Assembly: GCA_026168455.1 (NCBI GenBank)
Contig: CM047426.1
Span: 50,203,229 to 50,267,228 of the forward strand
From: Theocolax elegans
Lineage: Eukaryota; Arthropoda; Insecta; Hymenoptera; Cerocephalidae
Direction of reading: 5' to 3'
DNA: 64,000 nucleotides
The first letter of the stretch is position 1. Each line of letters starts with the position of its first letter. The translations under genes were made by a program, and so were the position numbers. The notes beneath the pieces are model-generated. The model searched no databases. It saw only the letters and a program-made list of their open reading frames with translations, and was not told the origin of the DNA. Below are positions 10,476 to 22,577 of the stretch, piece by piece.

Positions 10476-11369
10476 ATGCAAAATACAGGCAAATTATTTC
10501 TTATACCTCAAGATAGTTTGAACAAGCTTAACAGAGTCAACGATTTTCAAAATATACATAATGAGAATTATTTAAAACCTGCTACCGTACAAACTTCTGG
10601 TAATCATTTGTCACGATTAGATACTCTAATGAATAAAATATTAAACTCAAATGAACTAGATAAACGCACTAAATGATCAAAATATCAGCAAGTTTTACAA
10701 CGTTACTTATCATATTTAGAAAACATAAAGAAAAGTATTAATCAACATGATTTAGCAAACGAAAATGAATTAAAAAATGGTATTGATATTGACACAATAA
10801 CATTATTAGTTCCTCCAACTTATAGACGTAAAGCCGAATTATTAATGCATTTCTTGCAAAACCCTAGCATAAGATCTAGGATATCTTGGAATAATAAAGG
10901 TACAATCACTATAGACGATACGTTTCTTGAAGAATCAAATATTGTAGATCTTGTAAATGAAGTTGTAAGAAAAAGAAAAAATGTAAAAGCGATTGGTCGT
11001 GAACAGTTTGCATGGTTTCTACGAGATATTGGAATACCATTGGAATGTATAGGAAATGATTCATTTTACCAACAAGGACAGTTATCTATTTCAAATGAAT
11101 CGTCCTTTTCATCACCCCAAACCAGTTTCACAAATTCCAAAATGCACGCGTCAACACAGATGCCTACGAGACATAGAAATAACTCTACTCTGACTAATAG
11201 TTTTGATAACAGTGAAAATACTATAATAAGTAGACAGCTAAATTTGAGTAATGATAATGATTCATTTTCGGTAAACACTCTTCGTACGAGATCAAAACAC
11301 AACAAAAATTCTGCTAAAAATCTTCAAAAAGGAAACGGTGGTTGGTTAAGTTTTAACTATAATAGGTAA
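10476..11369 (+). pseudogene. Conserved Polinton protein of unknown function, one stop
   Basis: ATG at 10476. A single in-frame TGA at 10674-10676 separates the N-terminal 66 codons from the rest. Recognisable family blocks follow: a region resembling SKYQQVLQRYLSYLENI, then LVPPTYRRKAELLMHFLQ, ISWNNKGTITIDD, NIVDLVNEVVRKRKNVKAIG and REQFAWFLRDIGIPLECIGN. The C-terminal third is Ser/Asn-rich and probably disordered. In related insect Polintons the corresponding protein lies in the same position before the integrase. Function unknown; a virion or regulatory role is possible. Confidence 0.7.
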
Positions 11370-11380
11370 TATTAGAAAAG

Positions 11381-12423
11381 ATGGTAAAAACAAAATTAAA
11401 TTTATTACACAAGGTATATTACGATCCTAGTAATAATGCTAAATGTGCAGGAGCTTACAGAGTAGTTGATAAACTGAACAATAGAATTGACAAAAAGAAA
11501 ATTTATAAATGGTTACAAATTCAAAATGGCTATACTCTTCATAAACCTATACGTAAAAAATTTCCACGTCTTCATTATAATGTAGAAGAAATCGATACTG
11601 TATGGTAGTGCGATTTGATTAAGCTTACATCTTTAAAAACTTATAACGATGGATTTGCATATTTATTAGTTGTGATCGATGTATTGAGTAAATATGTTTG
11701 GGTTGAACCATTGAAAAATAAAACGTGTTTTACAGTTACACAAGCATTTCAGGATATTCTTTCACGAAGTAACAATAGATTACCAAGAATTTTACAATCC
11801 GACAGGGGATGTGAATTTTTAGGGCCAGCTATGCAGAAATTGTTAAAATCACTTAACATAAGACACAGAGTAGCCCAAATCCTGATGTTAAAGCAGCTAT
11901 CGTTGAAAGATTTAATCAAACTCTAAAACAGAAAATGTGGCGTTACTTTACACATCAAAATACAAAAAGATATATGGATATATTACCTGAGCTTGTAAAA
12001 GGATATAATAATTCTCGTTATTCTACCATAAAGATGGCACCTGCAATTGTAACAATATATAATGCACACATAGTAAAGAAAAATATGGATTCACGAGACG
12101 AAATAAATGAGAAAAAACCTAAATATGCCATAGGAGATCTTGTACGCATCAGTCGAACTAAAGGCACCTTCGAGAAAGGATATATAGCTAATTGGTCTGA
12201 AGAGATTTTTAAAATTATTAGAGTCTTAAAACATAGAAAACCACCTGTATACGAAATAGAAGACTTGAATGGTGAAATCATAGACGGTATATTTTACGAA
12301 GAAGAACTCTCAGTTATACGTAAAGATTTGCAGACAAGTATATACAAAATTGATAAAATATTAAAAACAATTGGTTCTGGTAAGAGAAAAAAAGTACTCT
12401 TGGGTACTAGCACCAGAAATTAA
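11381..12423 (+). pseudogene. Polinton retroviral-type integrase (rve fold)
   Basis: Inserts the element and would have made the ACCGTA duplication. Begins at ATG 11381 with an N-terminal region. A TAG at 11606-11608 interrupts the first catalytic block (W-stop-CDLIKL; the catalytic Asp is the D of CDL). The second Asp lies in LQSDRGCEFLG (about 11795-11825). The catalytic Glu is in AIVERFNQTLKQKMW near 11900-11940, reached only after a frameshift near 11877. A C-terminal SH3/chromodomain-like part contains YAIGDLVRISRTKGTFEKGY. One stop and one frameshift: recently disabled. Confidence 0.93.
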
Positions 12424-12452
12424 AAATATTTGAAATCAAAAACCAATTTTAT

Positions 12453-13278
12453 ATGATACTACCCAGTAATAGCAGTATGCATGTTTTTCCTGACTATACA
12501 ACATCGTCTTACACCACAAAATTACCTCAAGAAATAAACTTGCAAGGATCGTGGGAAGTCGGTTTAGCAGAAATTCATTTTCCCCGTTCATTCTTGCATT
12601 TACGGGAAGACGAAAGAGAGATAACGTCAATATCCATTTTATCACCAGTATATAGAGATGCCTTTAAAGCTGACATAGTTGACATAGAAAGTAGATCAGT
12701 ACTTATACCTTATGGTATATTTCCAAATATTACAGAGTTTTTAGAAAGGTTAAATCGAGCATTAATAAATACTCATATTAGGTTTAATCTTTTCTCTGAA
12801 CATAACAATACTTTCGTATGTGCCGAGAGGGTATGTAACCCTGATATATGTAAAAATGATCATTCTCTAAAAATGAGTCGAAGCGTTTTAGATATTCTTG
12901 GTTTTGCTGATGTTAAAGAATATTTAAAAGTAAACTACAATCCATCTTATGCGTCACGTCTTACCACAACATTTATACATATATACATATTTACGAACGA
13001 TAGATTCATTTTATTTCAAATTTATACATTTATTCGGATTACAGAACCCTGTATTGTAGGTGATGCTCAAACATCTTTGGTACGTGTTGTACCAGTAAAT
13101 TATAAAGACTACGTATTTGCATCAAATCAATACTAAATTTGCACCTATAAATTACATACCTCTTGTTAGAAACTGTTTCCGAACAGTTACGATTGATGTA
13201 AGAGATCATCTTGGTCGTGTAATACCATTCGAGTGTGAAACGTCAACCGTGACACTTCATTTTCGTCAAGTTGAATAA
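12453..13278 (+). pseudogene. Polinton minor capsid (penton-like) protein
   Basis: ATG at 12453. The N-terminal blocks PSNSSMHVFPDYTTSSYTTK and WEVGLAEIHFPRSF identify the Polinton protein proposed as the single-jelly-roll penton. VNPVNYKDYVFASN-like coding continues to 13133, then a one-base shift leads into the C-terminal part around FAPINYIPLVRNCF and STVTLHFRQVE ending near 13278. A stretch near 12970-13040 (HIYIFTNDRFILFQIYTF) looks like decayed or inserted sequence. The capsid role is from published structural predictions of the family; here it is assigned by motif and gene order. Confidence 0.8.
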
Positions 13279-13290
13279 TAATATTACAAA

Positions 13291-13788
13291 ATGACTCTCT
13301 ACATTGACTATTATGAGAATTAGGTCGGGAATGGCGGTATTGAGCATGTTTATATTGGATCACCTTATCAGAAAGGCCATGGAGGTATTGGTCAATTTCT
13401 TAAAGGTATTTTTCATAAGGTTTTACCATTCATAAACCGTGGTGCTCGTGCAGTCGGTAAAGAAGCTTCAAAAGCTAGTATAAATGGTTTGACGATGTAA
13501 GCAGCAATAACGTATTATTTAAAGAGTCATTACGTAATCGAGCTCGTGAATCTGCAATAATTTAAAGAAGAAAGCTGAAGAAAAAATAGATAGTCTTATG
13601 AAAGGATCTGGTTATAAAAGAAGTAAAAGTGGGAGACAAACTCAATCAAGAGGTCGGCGTCGTGTGATACACGTCTCTACGCGTGAATTAAAAAGACGTT
13701 CCAAACGTTCAGTTAAAAAAAAAAGAAGCAGAAACAAATTAAAAATAGTAAGAAACGCTCGGTATATGACATATTCGGAGCTGCGTAA
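13291..13788 (+). pseudogene. Polinton small Gly-rich/basic capsid-associated protein
   Basis: ATG at 13291. The N-terminal part matches a conserved family start (TLYIDYYEN, GSPYQKGHGG) with a TAG inside it. The middle has HKVLPFINRGARAVGKEA, an amphipathic, hydrophobic segment that recalls adenovirus pVI-like minor proteins. The C-terminus is Arg/Lys-rich and should end YDIFGAA followed by TAA at 13786-13788, three bases before the capsid ATG; a frameshift upstream instead sends the open frame on to 13819. Decayed by two stops and at least one shift. Confidence 0.75.
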
Positions 13789-13790
13789 AC

Positions 13791-14816
13791 ATGGCTTTTT
13801 TACATACCCACTCGTGTGAATGTGCAAAATCTGAGTTAGACTTATTTACAGTACCGCATACTCAAACCTCTATCGAATCTACTCAATGGATTGAAACAAT
13901 TTTTTACATAGTTTGTTTAATCAAGTAGATGTATTTTTTAATCAAAAACCTGTGTCACCACCGAATAATGCTTACGCTTATCGTGCTTACATAGAATTAT
14001 TGTTGAATTATTCAGAGGATGCTAAAAAATCTCATTTAACAACGTCCTTATGGTTTGATAAAGGTTAATAAAGGATGTAAAAAACAATATAATTTTATAA
14101 AAGATTTTACAAAAATTTAGATCTACTTGGACATTTACATTGTAACGTAATTAATCAAGAAAAATTTTTTCTTAACAGTGTTGAGATTCGCGTTAGACTT
14201 ATACGTTCCAAAGACGCATTTTGTTTAATGGATTTTGAAAAAGAACCTGTAGATGTTAGAATTTTAGATGCATGTTTACGCGTACGTAGGGCAAAAATTG
14301 ACCCAGGAATTCTACTTGCACATTCGCAAGCTTCAGTCAAGGGAACAGCTAAGTATCCCCTAACACGTGTAGAGGTTAAGTCTTTTACATTGCAGACGGA
14401 TATCACAGGTGAAACCTTAGATAATATCTTCTTAGGACAAATTCCAAAACGTATAATTGTTGGGTTAGTATCTAATAAAGCGTTTAACGGAAATAGAAAA
14501 GAAAACCCGTTCAACTTTGAACATTTCAATCTTTCTTATCTACCCTTAAACGTCGATGGTGTACAAGTACCCAGCAAAGCTATCCAACCTAATTATCCTA
14601 ATACATACGTCGATGCATTCCACACTTTGTTCAGCGGAACTGGCATACATTTTCTAAATGAAGGAAATTGTATATCTAGAGAGTTATACCCTAATGGCTT
14701 TTGTTTATATGCATTTGACTTAATACCCGATCTTTCTGCAAACTGTAATACGCATTGCCGTTAATTGCGTCGTATATGCCGAGTATGATAATATTCTTGA
14801 GATTGATTCATCTTGA
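13791..14816 (+). pseudogene. Polinton major capsid protein (double jelly-roll), F54H12.2-like
   Basis: ATG at 13791 begins MAFLHTHSCECAKSELDLF, the signature start of this family, often annotated as F54H12.2-like in invertebrates. The longest open piece (14228-14764) holds LLAHSQASVKGTAKYPLTRV, FLGQIPKRIIVGLVSNKAFN and PFNFEHFNLSYLPLNVDG. The C-terminal VYAEYDNILEIDSS block ends at TGA 14814-14816 after another shift. At least three frameshifts (near 13905, 14060-14220 and 14755). It would form the icosahedral shell in a virus-like life cycle; this copy cannot. Confidence 0.85.
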
Positions 14817-15026
14817 CAGATACTTATCGATTTTAGTGGTTAAACTCACTAATGGATAAATTTCTTAATAATCTTAGAAAGTTTAGAAAGTTATTGTAGT
14901 TATAATATAACATTCCGACATTACGTCAGAGATAAAGAAATGGACTTATGTATAAATTACGTGCACTTGTACACAAAAATATGTAAGAAGTCATTTAGAT
15001 TTAGTCGTATACGCAACATATGTGAC

Positions 15027-15164
15027 ATGGACTACGTTATTGACATTCTAGAATTTCGGGACACCCATGAAAAATTTTTGCTCAAAGAAGTAGCAGTCGT
15101 AGCTCTCAATAAGGATTATACAGCGCACTAAATCGCATCACCTCCTTACTCATTCTTTGATTTA
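15027..15164 (+). pseudogene. Conserved Polinton ORF, 5' part, split by a transposon
   Basis: Likely start ATG 15027, giving MDYVIDILEFRDTHEKFLLK and ASPPYSFFDL. A stop (TAA, near 15129) is already present. The frame is cut exactly at GAT-TTA by the CACTA-like element at 15165; its continuation is 30607 onward. The family is common in insect Polintons and other insect repeats; function unknown. An upstream in-frame ATG exists at 14940. Confidence 0.75.
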
Positions 15165-15186
15165 CACGGAGAGAAGAAGCAGACTA
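15165..15186 (+). repeat. CACTA-like left TIR
   Basis: Matches the inverse of 30585-30606 at 21 of 22 positions. Confidence 0.9.
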
Positions 15187-16618
15187 CGTTGGTATGCCTA
15201 GCTTAGCGCATCATTCTGGTGTGTCGAAACATCCTACGATAGCGTGGAAATAAACTACACTTGTATGTTTGTACGCACGATAATTTTGTAGGGTCTCATA
15301 CCGTGGTGGTATGCTCGCCCTACAAAAACTTATTAGGCCACGCCCCCAGAGTCGCGCAGTGCACGGACTATATCTTTAGTTCGTCTGCTATATATATTTA
15401 TATATATATATAAAGATCTAAATTATTCATGAAAAGTAATTAAATTATTACACAGTTATTAAATAATAATTTTGTGCGTAATAAAAGCATAGTTTTTAAA
15501 TATCTCAACTCAACCTAAAGTATGTATTTGAGGTTATGTATACAGAAATTGCATTTGTAAGTTCTTTAAAAATTGCAAAATTATAGATATTGATTAACTG
15601 TTATTGTAAATAAATAAATATAAAATACATTAAAATTGTGCAATAAAGCATGAGTAGGTAATTTTTCATAAAATAATATAATGTTTATTTAATATAATAT
15701 ACATTTTATTGAGAACTATATATATAAATATGATTACAAATCAAATCTATTAATTATAAATTCGTATTTATCTTTTACTACAAATAAACAAGGAGGTAAT
15801 TTCGGTATCATTAAGGGGGTATCCTGATTTAGAACGTTCAAAAAATCGATTTTTTTTATTGCTTAAATCTATTCCTTATATGTATAAGAACATATATCCG
15901 AAGTTATAGAGTCGCATTCGTAGTATTTCCGAAGATACAGCACTAAACGCAACGGGGCATCGAGCAAGTGCCAGAGCTCGGTCAGACTGAAACGCGCGCG
16001 CTCCTCCCCTCGTCTCTAAACTCGAAACTATGTACCTGAAAAGGTTCAGCAGCTGTTCATAATAATATTTTGCTTTCATAGAAGCGTCTTTTGAACCTTA
16101 GTATGTGTCATCGGTATATAATCTGTGTGTACCTGCTTCCTATAGAGCTGTTTGTGGCGTAACGTTTAGTTCTACTCTGACTATTGACGAGTGCGCTTCA
16201 ATATAATCATGTCTAGTTATCCGAAAAGTGACAAATCGAGTAGTAATCGTGCTGCAAAACCACGGAAACGAGAAGTTTTTTAGCTTCAGTTTTATCTACT
16301 CTTCAATATGTACCAAAAAGGTTTTTGGAAATAAATTTCTAAAAGACTTTTTCAGCACATTGAAGAGATTTTTTTCTCGTAAAAAGCACTTTTTGCTTCA
16401 AATTCGGAAAAAATTTCACAATTTCTTCGGATTTTTCTTGGTTTAAATAGAAAATACATGTATGAAAATGAAATTTTTTTTTGGCTTTCTGTTTCAGATC
16501 AAGATTAAGAGCTCTATCACTCCCGCCAATAGAAGACTCGTATTACGGATTGCCCAACAAATGTGCCTAATAATCGGCTGCATTTTGATATTTTTCTTTA
16601 AAAAAATTTTTTTATAAT
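15187..16618. other. CACTA-like 3' non-coding region
   Basis: Subterminal DNA of the transposon with no convincing gene. Holds a palindrome around ATACCGTGGTGGTAT (about 15299), (TA)n at 15390-15412, and at 15814 a GGGGGTATCCTGATTTAG start that looks like the terminus of another DNA element whose second end I could not find. An ATG-headed short frame at 16209 (SSYPKSDKSSSNRAAKPRKR) is coding-like but stops after about 24 codons. Confidence 0.4.
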
Positions 16619-16624
16619 GTTCAA

Positions 16625-18375
16625 TTATATAATAAAATATTCCTGAAAGTTTTCTTCTATCTTAAGAAAATTCCCTAAAAAATAGTTTTTTAGGCCTTCC
16701 AAAGCAGGATACCCCATTAAAACATTTACTAAGACATCTTCTTTATCGCAATTTGATGTAACTTCGTATGCATGGTATAAGTCATTAAATTCAATGGTAT
16801 CAAACAATTTTGTGTGAACGTAAATATTTTCTCGGTAATGAAATATATTTTGAATCCTGCCAAATTGTGGACCATCTTTAATAATGTACAAAACAAATAC
16901 AGTTTCTTTTGAAAAAGATTTACCCAAAATTGAAATATTTTTTAAAATTTTGACAGGGCTTTCAATATTTATTTTGGGAACAAGCTTTCTAAACAAATCT
17001 GCATCCTTTCGTTCTACGGAACCAATTTCTACGTCATCAAAGATATTTTGACAAAATTCTTTCACATAACACATTTTAATTTGATGACGAATGGCAATTG
17101 TTAGTGGAAGATTTAAACTGCTGCTGGTTCCAGAGGCAATTTCTTTTAATCTTCTATTTTCTATTTCAAATTTTATAGTTGCTAAGTGAATGACAGGTCC
17201 TAGTAAGGATATAATTGTTTGATAATGCACCAATAAGTGCCTTTTTGGTTTTAATTTTCCAAATAGTTTATAATACAACTTATTATAATTCTCAATTAAT
17301 ATTTCTAATGTCGTAATTTGTCCTTTCGTTAGAGAGGGGCAAGTCAAAATACCAACTATTTTTCTAAGATAGATATATAATTGCCAATGGGTTTGATCAT
17401 TGTAAGGAATATATTCTCCAATTATAACGTTAAAATACCTAACTAGACATGAACATTCAGCCGCTGACTGTTTAATTTTAATTTTTCGGCCTTTTTTTAT
17501 GGTATAAAAAATAATTTTTTTGGCTTATTTTTTATTTCTATTTCGTTATAGCAAAAGGAATCAATTTTATTGTTTATAAATTCTAAAGAAAAAAGTTTTT
17601 TGTTCACGTAATATAAAAGAACTTTTTCTAAAGTGTACTCAGCGATACCTTCAAAAACGTCGTGCATAACATCAACGCTTCCGTTCTGGCAAATATGAAA
17701 TTTATTTATATTATTCAAAATGCACTCTTCTTTTATGCCAGTTACAAAAACGTTTTTGATTGCTAAGTTGGTTTCATAGTTTGTAACATTCCTTAAAAGA
17801 TGAGGAAATTCAACAGGCATTTGCTGGCATAATTCCTTCGGTGCTCTACAAAGTCTGCAATAATAATTAGCCGTAAAGCTTTCCACAAACCCACAAACCG
17901 AATTAAAAGCCAAATTGTCGCCCAACATAGCTGGATAATCAAAATATATCGTCTGATTAAGTCCATCAATTTCTATGGTAATGCCTTTTGTTGATAGTAT
18001 ATTAATATCTTCGATCGTTTTACTGAATACTGCGCTGTTTCCGAATTGTTTGTGGTATTTTGATTGAAATATGCTTGATAAAAAGATATTGTTGACCTTT
18101 CCAGATAAATAAGGTGGTAAGCAACCCAAAGCAGCATATACACCTCCTAATTTTTCTTCTCCAGAGTGGCTAGACAGCGGATTTCTTGCCTCGAACTCAT
18201 CAAACTAAATAAAATAGGAAAAATTAGTTTTGTTTAATCGTAATATTTTTGCTGCCATAATTTTCCTTGAATTACATTAGATATATTCTCTTTTTCAGAT
18301 AATAAAATATTACAATATTTAAGAATAGCCTAAAACATTCCCGGGAGCGTAAATAAAGCAATTAAACTACTTTTT
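16625..18375 (-). pseudogene. CACTA-like transposase, C-terminal part
   Basis: Read on the minus strand this gives SEKENISNVIQGKLWQQ (near 18290-18240), a TAG, FDEFEARNPLSSHSGEEKLG, CGFVESFTANYYCRLC (paired cysteines), SVDVMHDVFEGIAEY, then after one frameshift at an A-run near 17500, IKQSAAECSCLVRYFNVIIG and KPKRHLLVHYQTIISLLGP. The C..C, HD-E and KPKxHLLxHY features parallel CACTA-type transposases and a group found repeatedly in insects. It cuts and joins element DNA. Few lesions, so relatively young. Its upstream part is on the far side of the PLE. Confidence 0.75.
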
Positions 18376-18377
18376 TA

Positions 18378-18510
18378 TATAGATGTATATTTTGTCATAC
18401 ACGCAAATTTGATTACAAACTAAGGTTTCTCGATGAAGGTTCATTCACCAAGATCGATAAACCTCAGTTTGAAAAAAATTTTGCGTGGATGACAAAATAT
18501 ACATCTATAT
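18378..18510. repeat. PLE terminal hairpin
   Basis: An inverted repeat: ATAGATGTATATTTTGTCAT and the downstream ATGACAAAATATACATCTAT pair, with inner arms CTAAGGTTTCTCGATGAA and TTCACCAAGATCGATAAACC around a short loop near 18435-18445. PLEs are known for inverted terminal pieces; this one could fold as a strong RNA hairpin. Confidence 0.75.
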
Positions 18511-18686
18511 ATAATTCGGATTTAGATTGAAAATCGTATCCTACTACAATGCTTAATACTAACGAAGGTGAAGGTCAAGACATGACTTTCTACAAGTACA
18601 TTGCGAATACGTTTGGACAACACATCACATATGACATGAAGAGGATTACAGGTTTACTGAAGAGAATGAGTAAAGCTGAGTCATAG

Positions 18687-21109
18687 AGGATATTTTTATT
18701 AAAATGCAGACGGTTTGATATTTTTCCTAAACATTTGTATATTTCTAATAATTTAAAACATATAACCTTCATTAGTCGTACAGCGAAATCAAAAATGAAA
18801 AATAATATTTTTATACTTCAAAGGAAAATTTTAAATGTCGAAATTCCAGATATTAATATTCATATATCGTTTTTAAAAAATAAAATTAATAACTTTTCTA
18901 TAAATACTAATAAACTACTTCCAATACAAATTACTGAAAAATTTTATAATCGACTAAATGACAGTATAAAGGAATTTAAACATATGCTTAATAAAAAATG
19001 TAAAATTAAAATTGTTAAATTGTTAAAGTGTAAAAATGAAAACAGGCGAAAAATGCGAATAAAAAAATCAAACAATTGTTCTAATACACTCAACTTAAAT
19101 AACAATATTAAAAATAAATGGTTTATTAATTTAACAAACCTAAACATTCCTTTAGATATAATAGACACAGTCTCTCTAGAACATAAATTCAGTAAGACGA
19201 CAAATTTAAATAAACAAAATATAATAGATACTATTAAAAACATAGAACAATTGTTTCAATACAGTGAAATTGACAATGAGACTAAAAATTGTATTAGAAA
19301 AAATGTTACGCAATGTATTGAAAATAGGTTTAAAAAGACTTTACATATTAAATATGAAGATAGAATTTTTGCACAGAGGCTAAATAAAACAGGATTGTTA
19401 TTAAAAATTAATAATGTATTTTTCACTATGGCTGACAAAGGTAATGTCACAGTTGCAATTGACACAATAACGTATAAAATAAAAATGCAAAATCTCATTT
19501 CTGACACGAACACATACAAAACGGTTGCCAAAAATATTAATCCACTAAACAAATTACAAAAAAGTACACAAAAAATATTAACAAATTGGAATGAATTAGG
19601 ATTTCTAGACAAGAAATATCATAAGAATGAACTTACACTAACACATACAGTTTTACCAAAAATGTATGGCTTACCGAAAGTACACAAGAAAGATGTACCA
19701 TTAAGACCCATAGTATCATGTATTGGCAGCCCGACTTATAAATTATCGAAGATTATTACTAATATAATCAGCAATAGCATAAATAAGCCAAAATCATATG
19801 TAAAAAGTAGCCATGAATTAATTAAGAAAGTGACAAACTGTGATATACCACCTGGTTATATTTTAGTTTCTTTAGACATGGTTTCACTGTTTACTAATAT
19901 ACCTACTGAACTTTTAATAAAAAGCATCGAAAAACGATACCACTTAATATCAAATAAATATAATATACCACTTAGTGAAATAATTAATGTTGTAACATTT
20001 TTAATGTATAATATGTTTTTTTAATGGGATGGTAAATATTACCAGCAATATTTTGGAAGCCCAATGGGATCACCAGTAAGCCCTCAATTCGCTGATTTAG
20101 TAATGACTGACTTAGAGGAAGAGTGATAGATTAGATTTTCAACCATTATTTTATTTTCGTTATGTTGATGACACTATAATGTGTATACCTGAAAATAAAT
20201 TAGATTTATTGTGAACAACCTTTAACAGTTACCATAGTAGATTACAATTTATGCATGAAAAAGAAGTAAGTGGTACTAATTAATTTTCTAGAGATATTAT
20301 TAATTAGAAATAATTCGAATCGAATTATTACAAATAGGTATAGGAAAGATACTTTTTCAGGTAGATTTCTAAACTTTGATTCATGACATGGAATACAGTA
20401 GAAGTGGGCTATGGTGTATACTTTAGTAGATAAAGCGATTTTATTATCCCATCATAAATTTCACAAGTCCAACATTAAAACTGTAAAACGATATCTATAT
20501 GATAATAATTATCCGGAAAAATTCATAAACCATAACGTTAAGAAAATGTTGGACAAAGTTAAATATTGTAGCAGTAGTAGATATGCTGTGGACCAAAATA
20601 GTAAAAATAGAAAATATTTTGGTACTTTAAAATTACCATTTGTACCTGGTTTCTATGAAAAGATAGAAAACACAATAAAACAACAATATATTCGATCGAT
20701 TCCAACAATCTGTAACAGTCTTGACAATATCATTGTAAGGGGTAAAGAAAAATTAGAAAAAAATCTTGAGACTAATGTAGTATATAAAATAGACTGCAAA
20801 AATTGTAATGCAAGTTATGTTGGGGAAACTAAAAGGCAATTGCAATGCAATGCTGAATTAAAAACATAAATTCAATACCAAAAAAAGAGATTCTCAATTT
20901 GTTATTAATGACCATATGACTTTATTTAATCATTCTCTTAATTTTGATGATATCTCAATTTTAGATAGAGAAAGTAATTTGAATAAAAGACTGATATCTG
21001 AAATGGTACATATTAAGTTGGAAAAAAGGCGATAAATGTAAAAGATGATACAAAAAAACTTAGTCAACATTACAATGGTATTGTCAGTAGGCTGAAAAAA
21101 CTATTTTGA
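18687..21109 (+). pseudogene. Penelope-like reverse transcriptase plus GIY-YIG endonuclease
   Basis: The frame is open from 18687 (after TAG 18684) and starts with coding typical of the family, CRRFDIFPKHLYISNN, so the true start is upstream of 18735. RT blocks: TMADKGNVTVAID, LPKMYGLPKVHKKDVPLRPI, VSCIGSPTYKLSK, LVSLDMVSLFTNIP (motif A, 19865-19905), then after a stop at 20022-20024 FGSPMGSPVSPQFADLVM (motif B) and RYVDDTIMCIPENKLD (motif C, about 20158-20205). The GIY-YIG domain follows: VVYKIDCKNCNASYVGE (20776-20830) and ISEMVHIKLEKRR. Several stops and shifts inactivate it. Confidence 0.92.
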
Positions 21110-21808
21110 TTGTGATGATTATTTTTTCTTTATTTTTCCTTTGTTTACAGTATTAATTCTAGTCAAATATTGTCACATAGTTTTGGTTAATTGAATTTTT
21201 TTTTTGTAATAACACAATTTGTAAATAAAAATTTTTTATTATATTTGACATAATTGATAATATAATTTTTTTAAATTGTTGACGTAATATAAAAAAATCT
21301 TTAATTTAATCATTTACATGCACAATACATATAGGAATTTAATTTAGTGAAATTGACATATAATTTGAATTAAAAATCGCGCCTTTTTATACAGGTATAG
21401 TTAGTGTTATAACACATGACTATAGCTGTATATATATAAATCGGCTGTGATTGAATTTAGTCTACCGTCTGTGATATTTTCTTCGTGACTACTTTTGCTC
21501 TTTTTTTTCGTGTTATTAATTTTTGTATCGTATTTTAATCTTTTTAAGTATTTATTTTATTAATAACTAGCAACAATTCCTCGATCGAAATTACACTAAA
21601 TATATACTTATTTTTTATATTTTTTTTAAATTTATAATTTTACAATTTAATTGAATAAAAATGTAAAATATAATATAATGTGTAATTAATTAACCTAGTA
21701 TTCAGTTACAAACAATTTTTTTCAGTCAATAAAATCACAATATCGGTGTATTATATTTGCATCATTGTATATACTTATTTAATCTTAGTATTACACAAGG
21801 GTTTATAA
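21110..21808. other. PLE 3' untranslated region
   Basis: AT-rich sequence after the GIY-YIG stop, with no gene. It contains a possible weak hairpin around 21400-21440 (AACACATGACTATAGCTGTATA). Confidence 0.4.
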
Positions 21809-21813
21809 ATCGA

Positions 21814-22572
21814 CGGCTGAGAGGAATAACCACCTATCTCAGCGTCTAGTTCGAAAACCACCTATTTCATCGTCTGTTTCGAAAACCACCTATTTCATCG
21901 TCTGTTTCGAAAACCACCTATTTCAGCGTCTGTTTCGAAAACCACCTATCTCAAAGTCTAGTTTAACAACCACCTATTTCGTGAGTAGATTTTTTGTTTT
22001 AAATTTTGTAGTGGCAATACTGAAAAATTTTGAAATGCTTTTTTTAAAGTCGTGTGCTATTCAAACGAAGATTGTCTCATAGATCCGTCACATTGACCGC
22101 TGAACGTTACTGAAATGACATTATAATATTTTGACTTTTGATTGAAGAATCCACTATAAGTAGGTAGCGACTTTTATTATTGTTTACAAGACGAATTATA
22201 ATAGGTTGCTGTGAACGTTATGTGAAATTCGATTATTGTATTAAACATTATTGTATTATTGAAGCTTACCTGATCTCCATTGTAAACTCAAAAATTCTGT
22301 TGTAGATTTGGCAACTAACGTGAAATGTTATAATATGAATTATAATTATAATTTTGTACACATTTTTGCAATTACCAAAGCCTTATCCTATTATATACTC
22401 CTTAATAGTGTTATTTTTATATTTTTTCACAGGTTTGAATAACATACGACTTAAAAAAAAGCATTTCAAAATTTTTCAGTGTTGCCACTACAAAATTTAA
22501 AACAAAAAATCTACTCACGAAATAGGTGGTTGTTAAACTAGACGCTGAGATAGGTGGTTATTCCTCTCAGCC
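21814..22572. mobile_element. Foldback element FB1 with subterminal repeats
   Basis: Arms begin CGGCTGAGAGGAATAACCAC and end with the inverse (GGTTATTCCTCTCAGCC), flanked by ATCGA at 21809-21813 and 22573-22577. The left arm holds about five tandem 28-bp units of TTCGAAAACCACCTATTTC type; the right arm has only two. Inner arms match over TTGTAGTGGCAATACTGAAA and its inverse. No coding capacity: a non-autonomous element. Confidence 0.85.
21832..21990 (+). repeat. 28-bp subterminal tandem repeats of FB1
   Basis: About five units built on CGTCTGTTTCGAAAACCACC; unit spacing is regular at about 28 bases, with single-base differences such as TATCTC/TATTTC. Confidence 0.85.
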
Positions 22573-22577
22573 ATCGA

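Noticed and set aside
15814..16500. Possible separate DNA transposon starting GGGGGTATCCTG
   Set aside because: No inverse terminus or target duplication found; kept only as a note in the spacer description.
16700..16720. AGGATACCCC as the missing second end of the 15814 element
   Set aside because: It is coding sequence (GYPALEG) of the transposase and matches over only about ten bases.
18944..19612. Two minus-strand frames of about 100 codons
   Set aside because: Antisense shadows of the PLE reverse transcriptase, rich in Leu/Phe/Ser as expected from reversed Lys/Asn codons.
21832..21990. CRISPR-like regular repeats
   Set aside because: Units are contiguous without unique spacers and belong to the arm of a foldback element in eukaryotic DNA.
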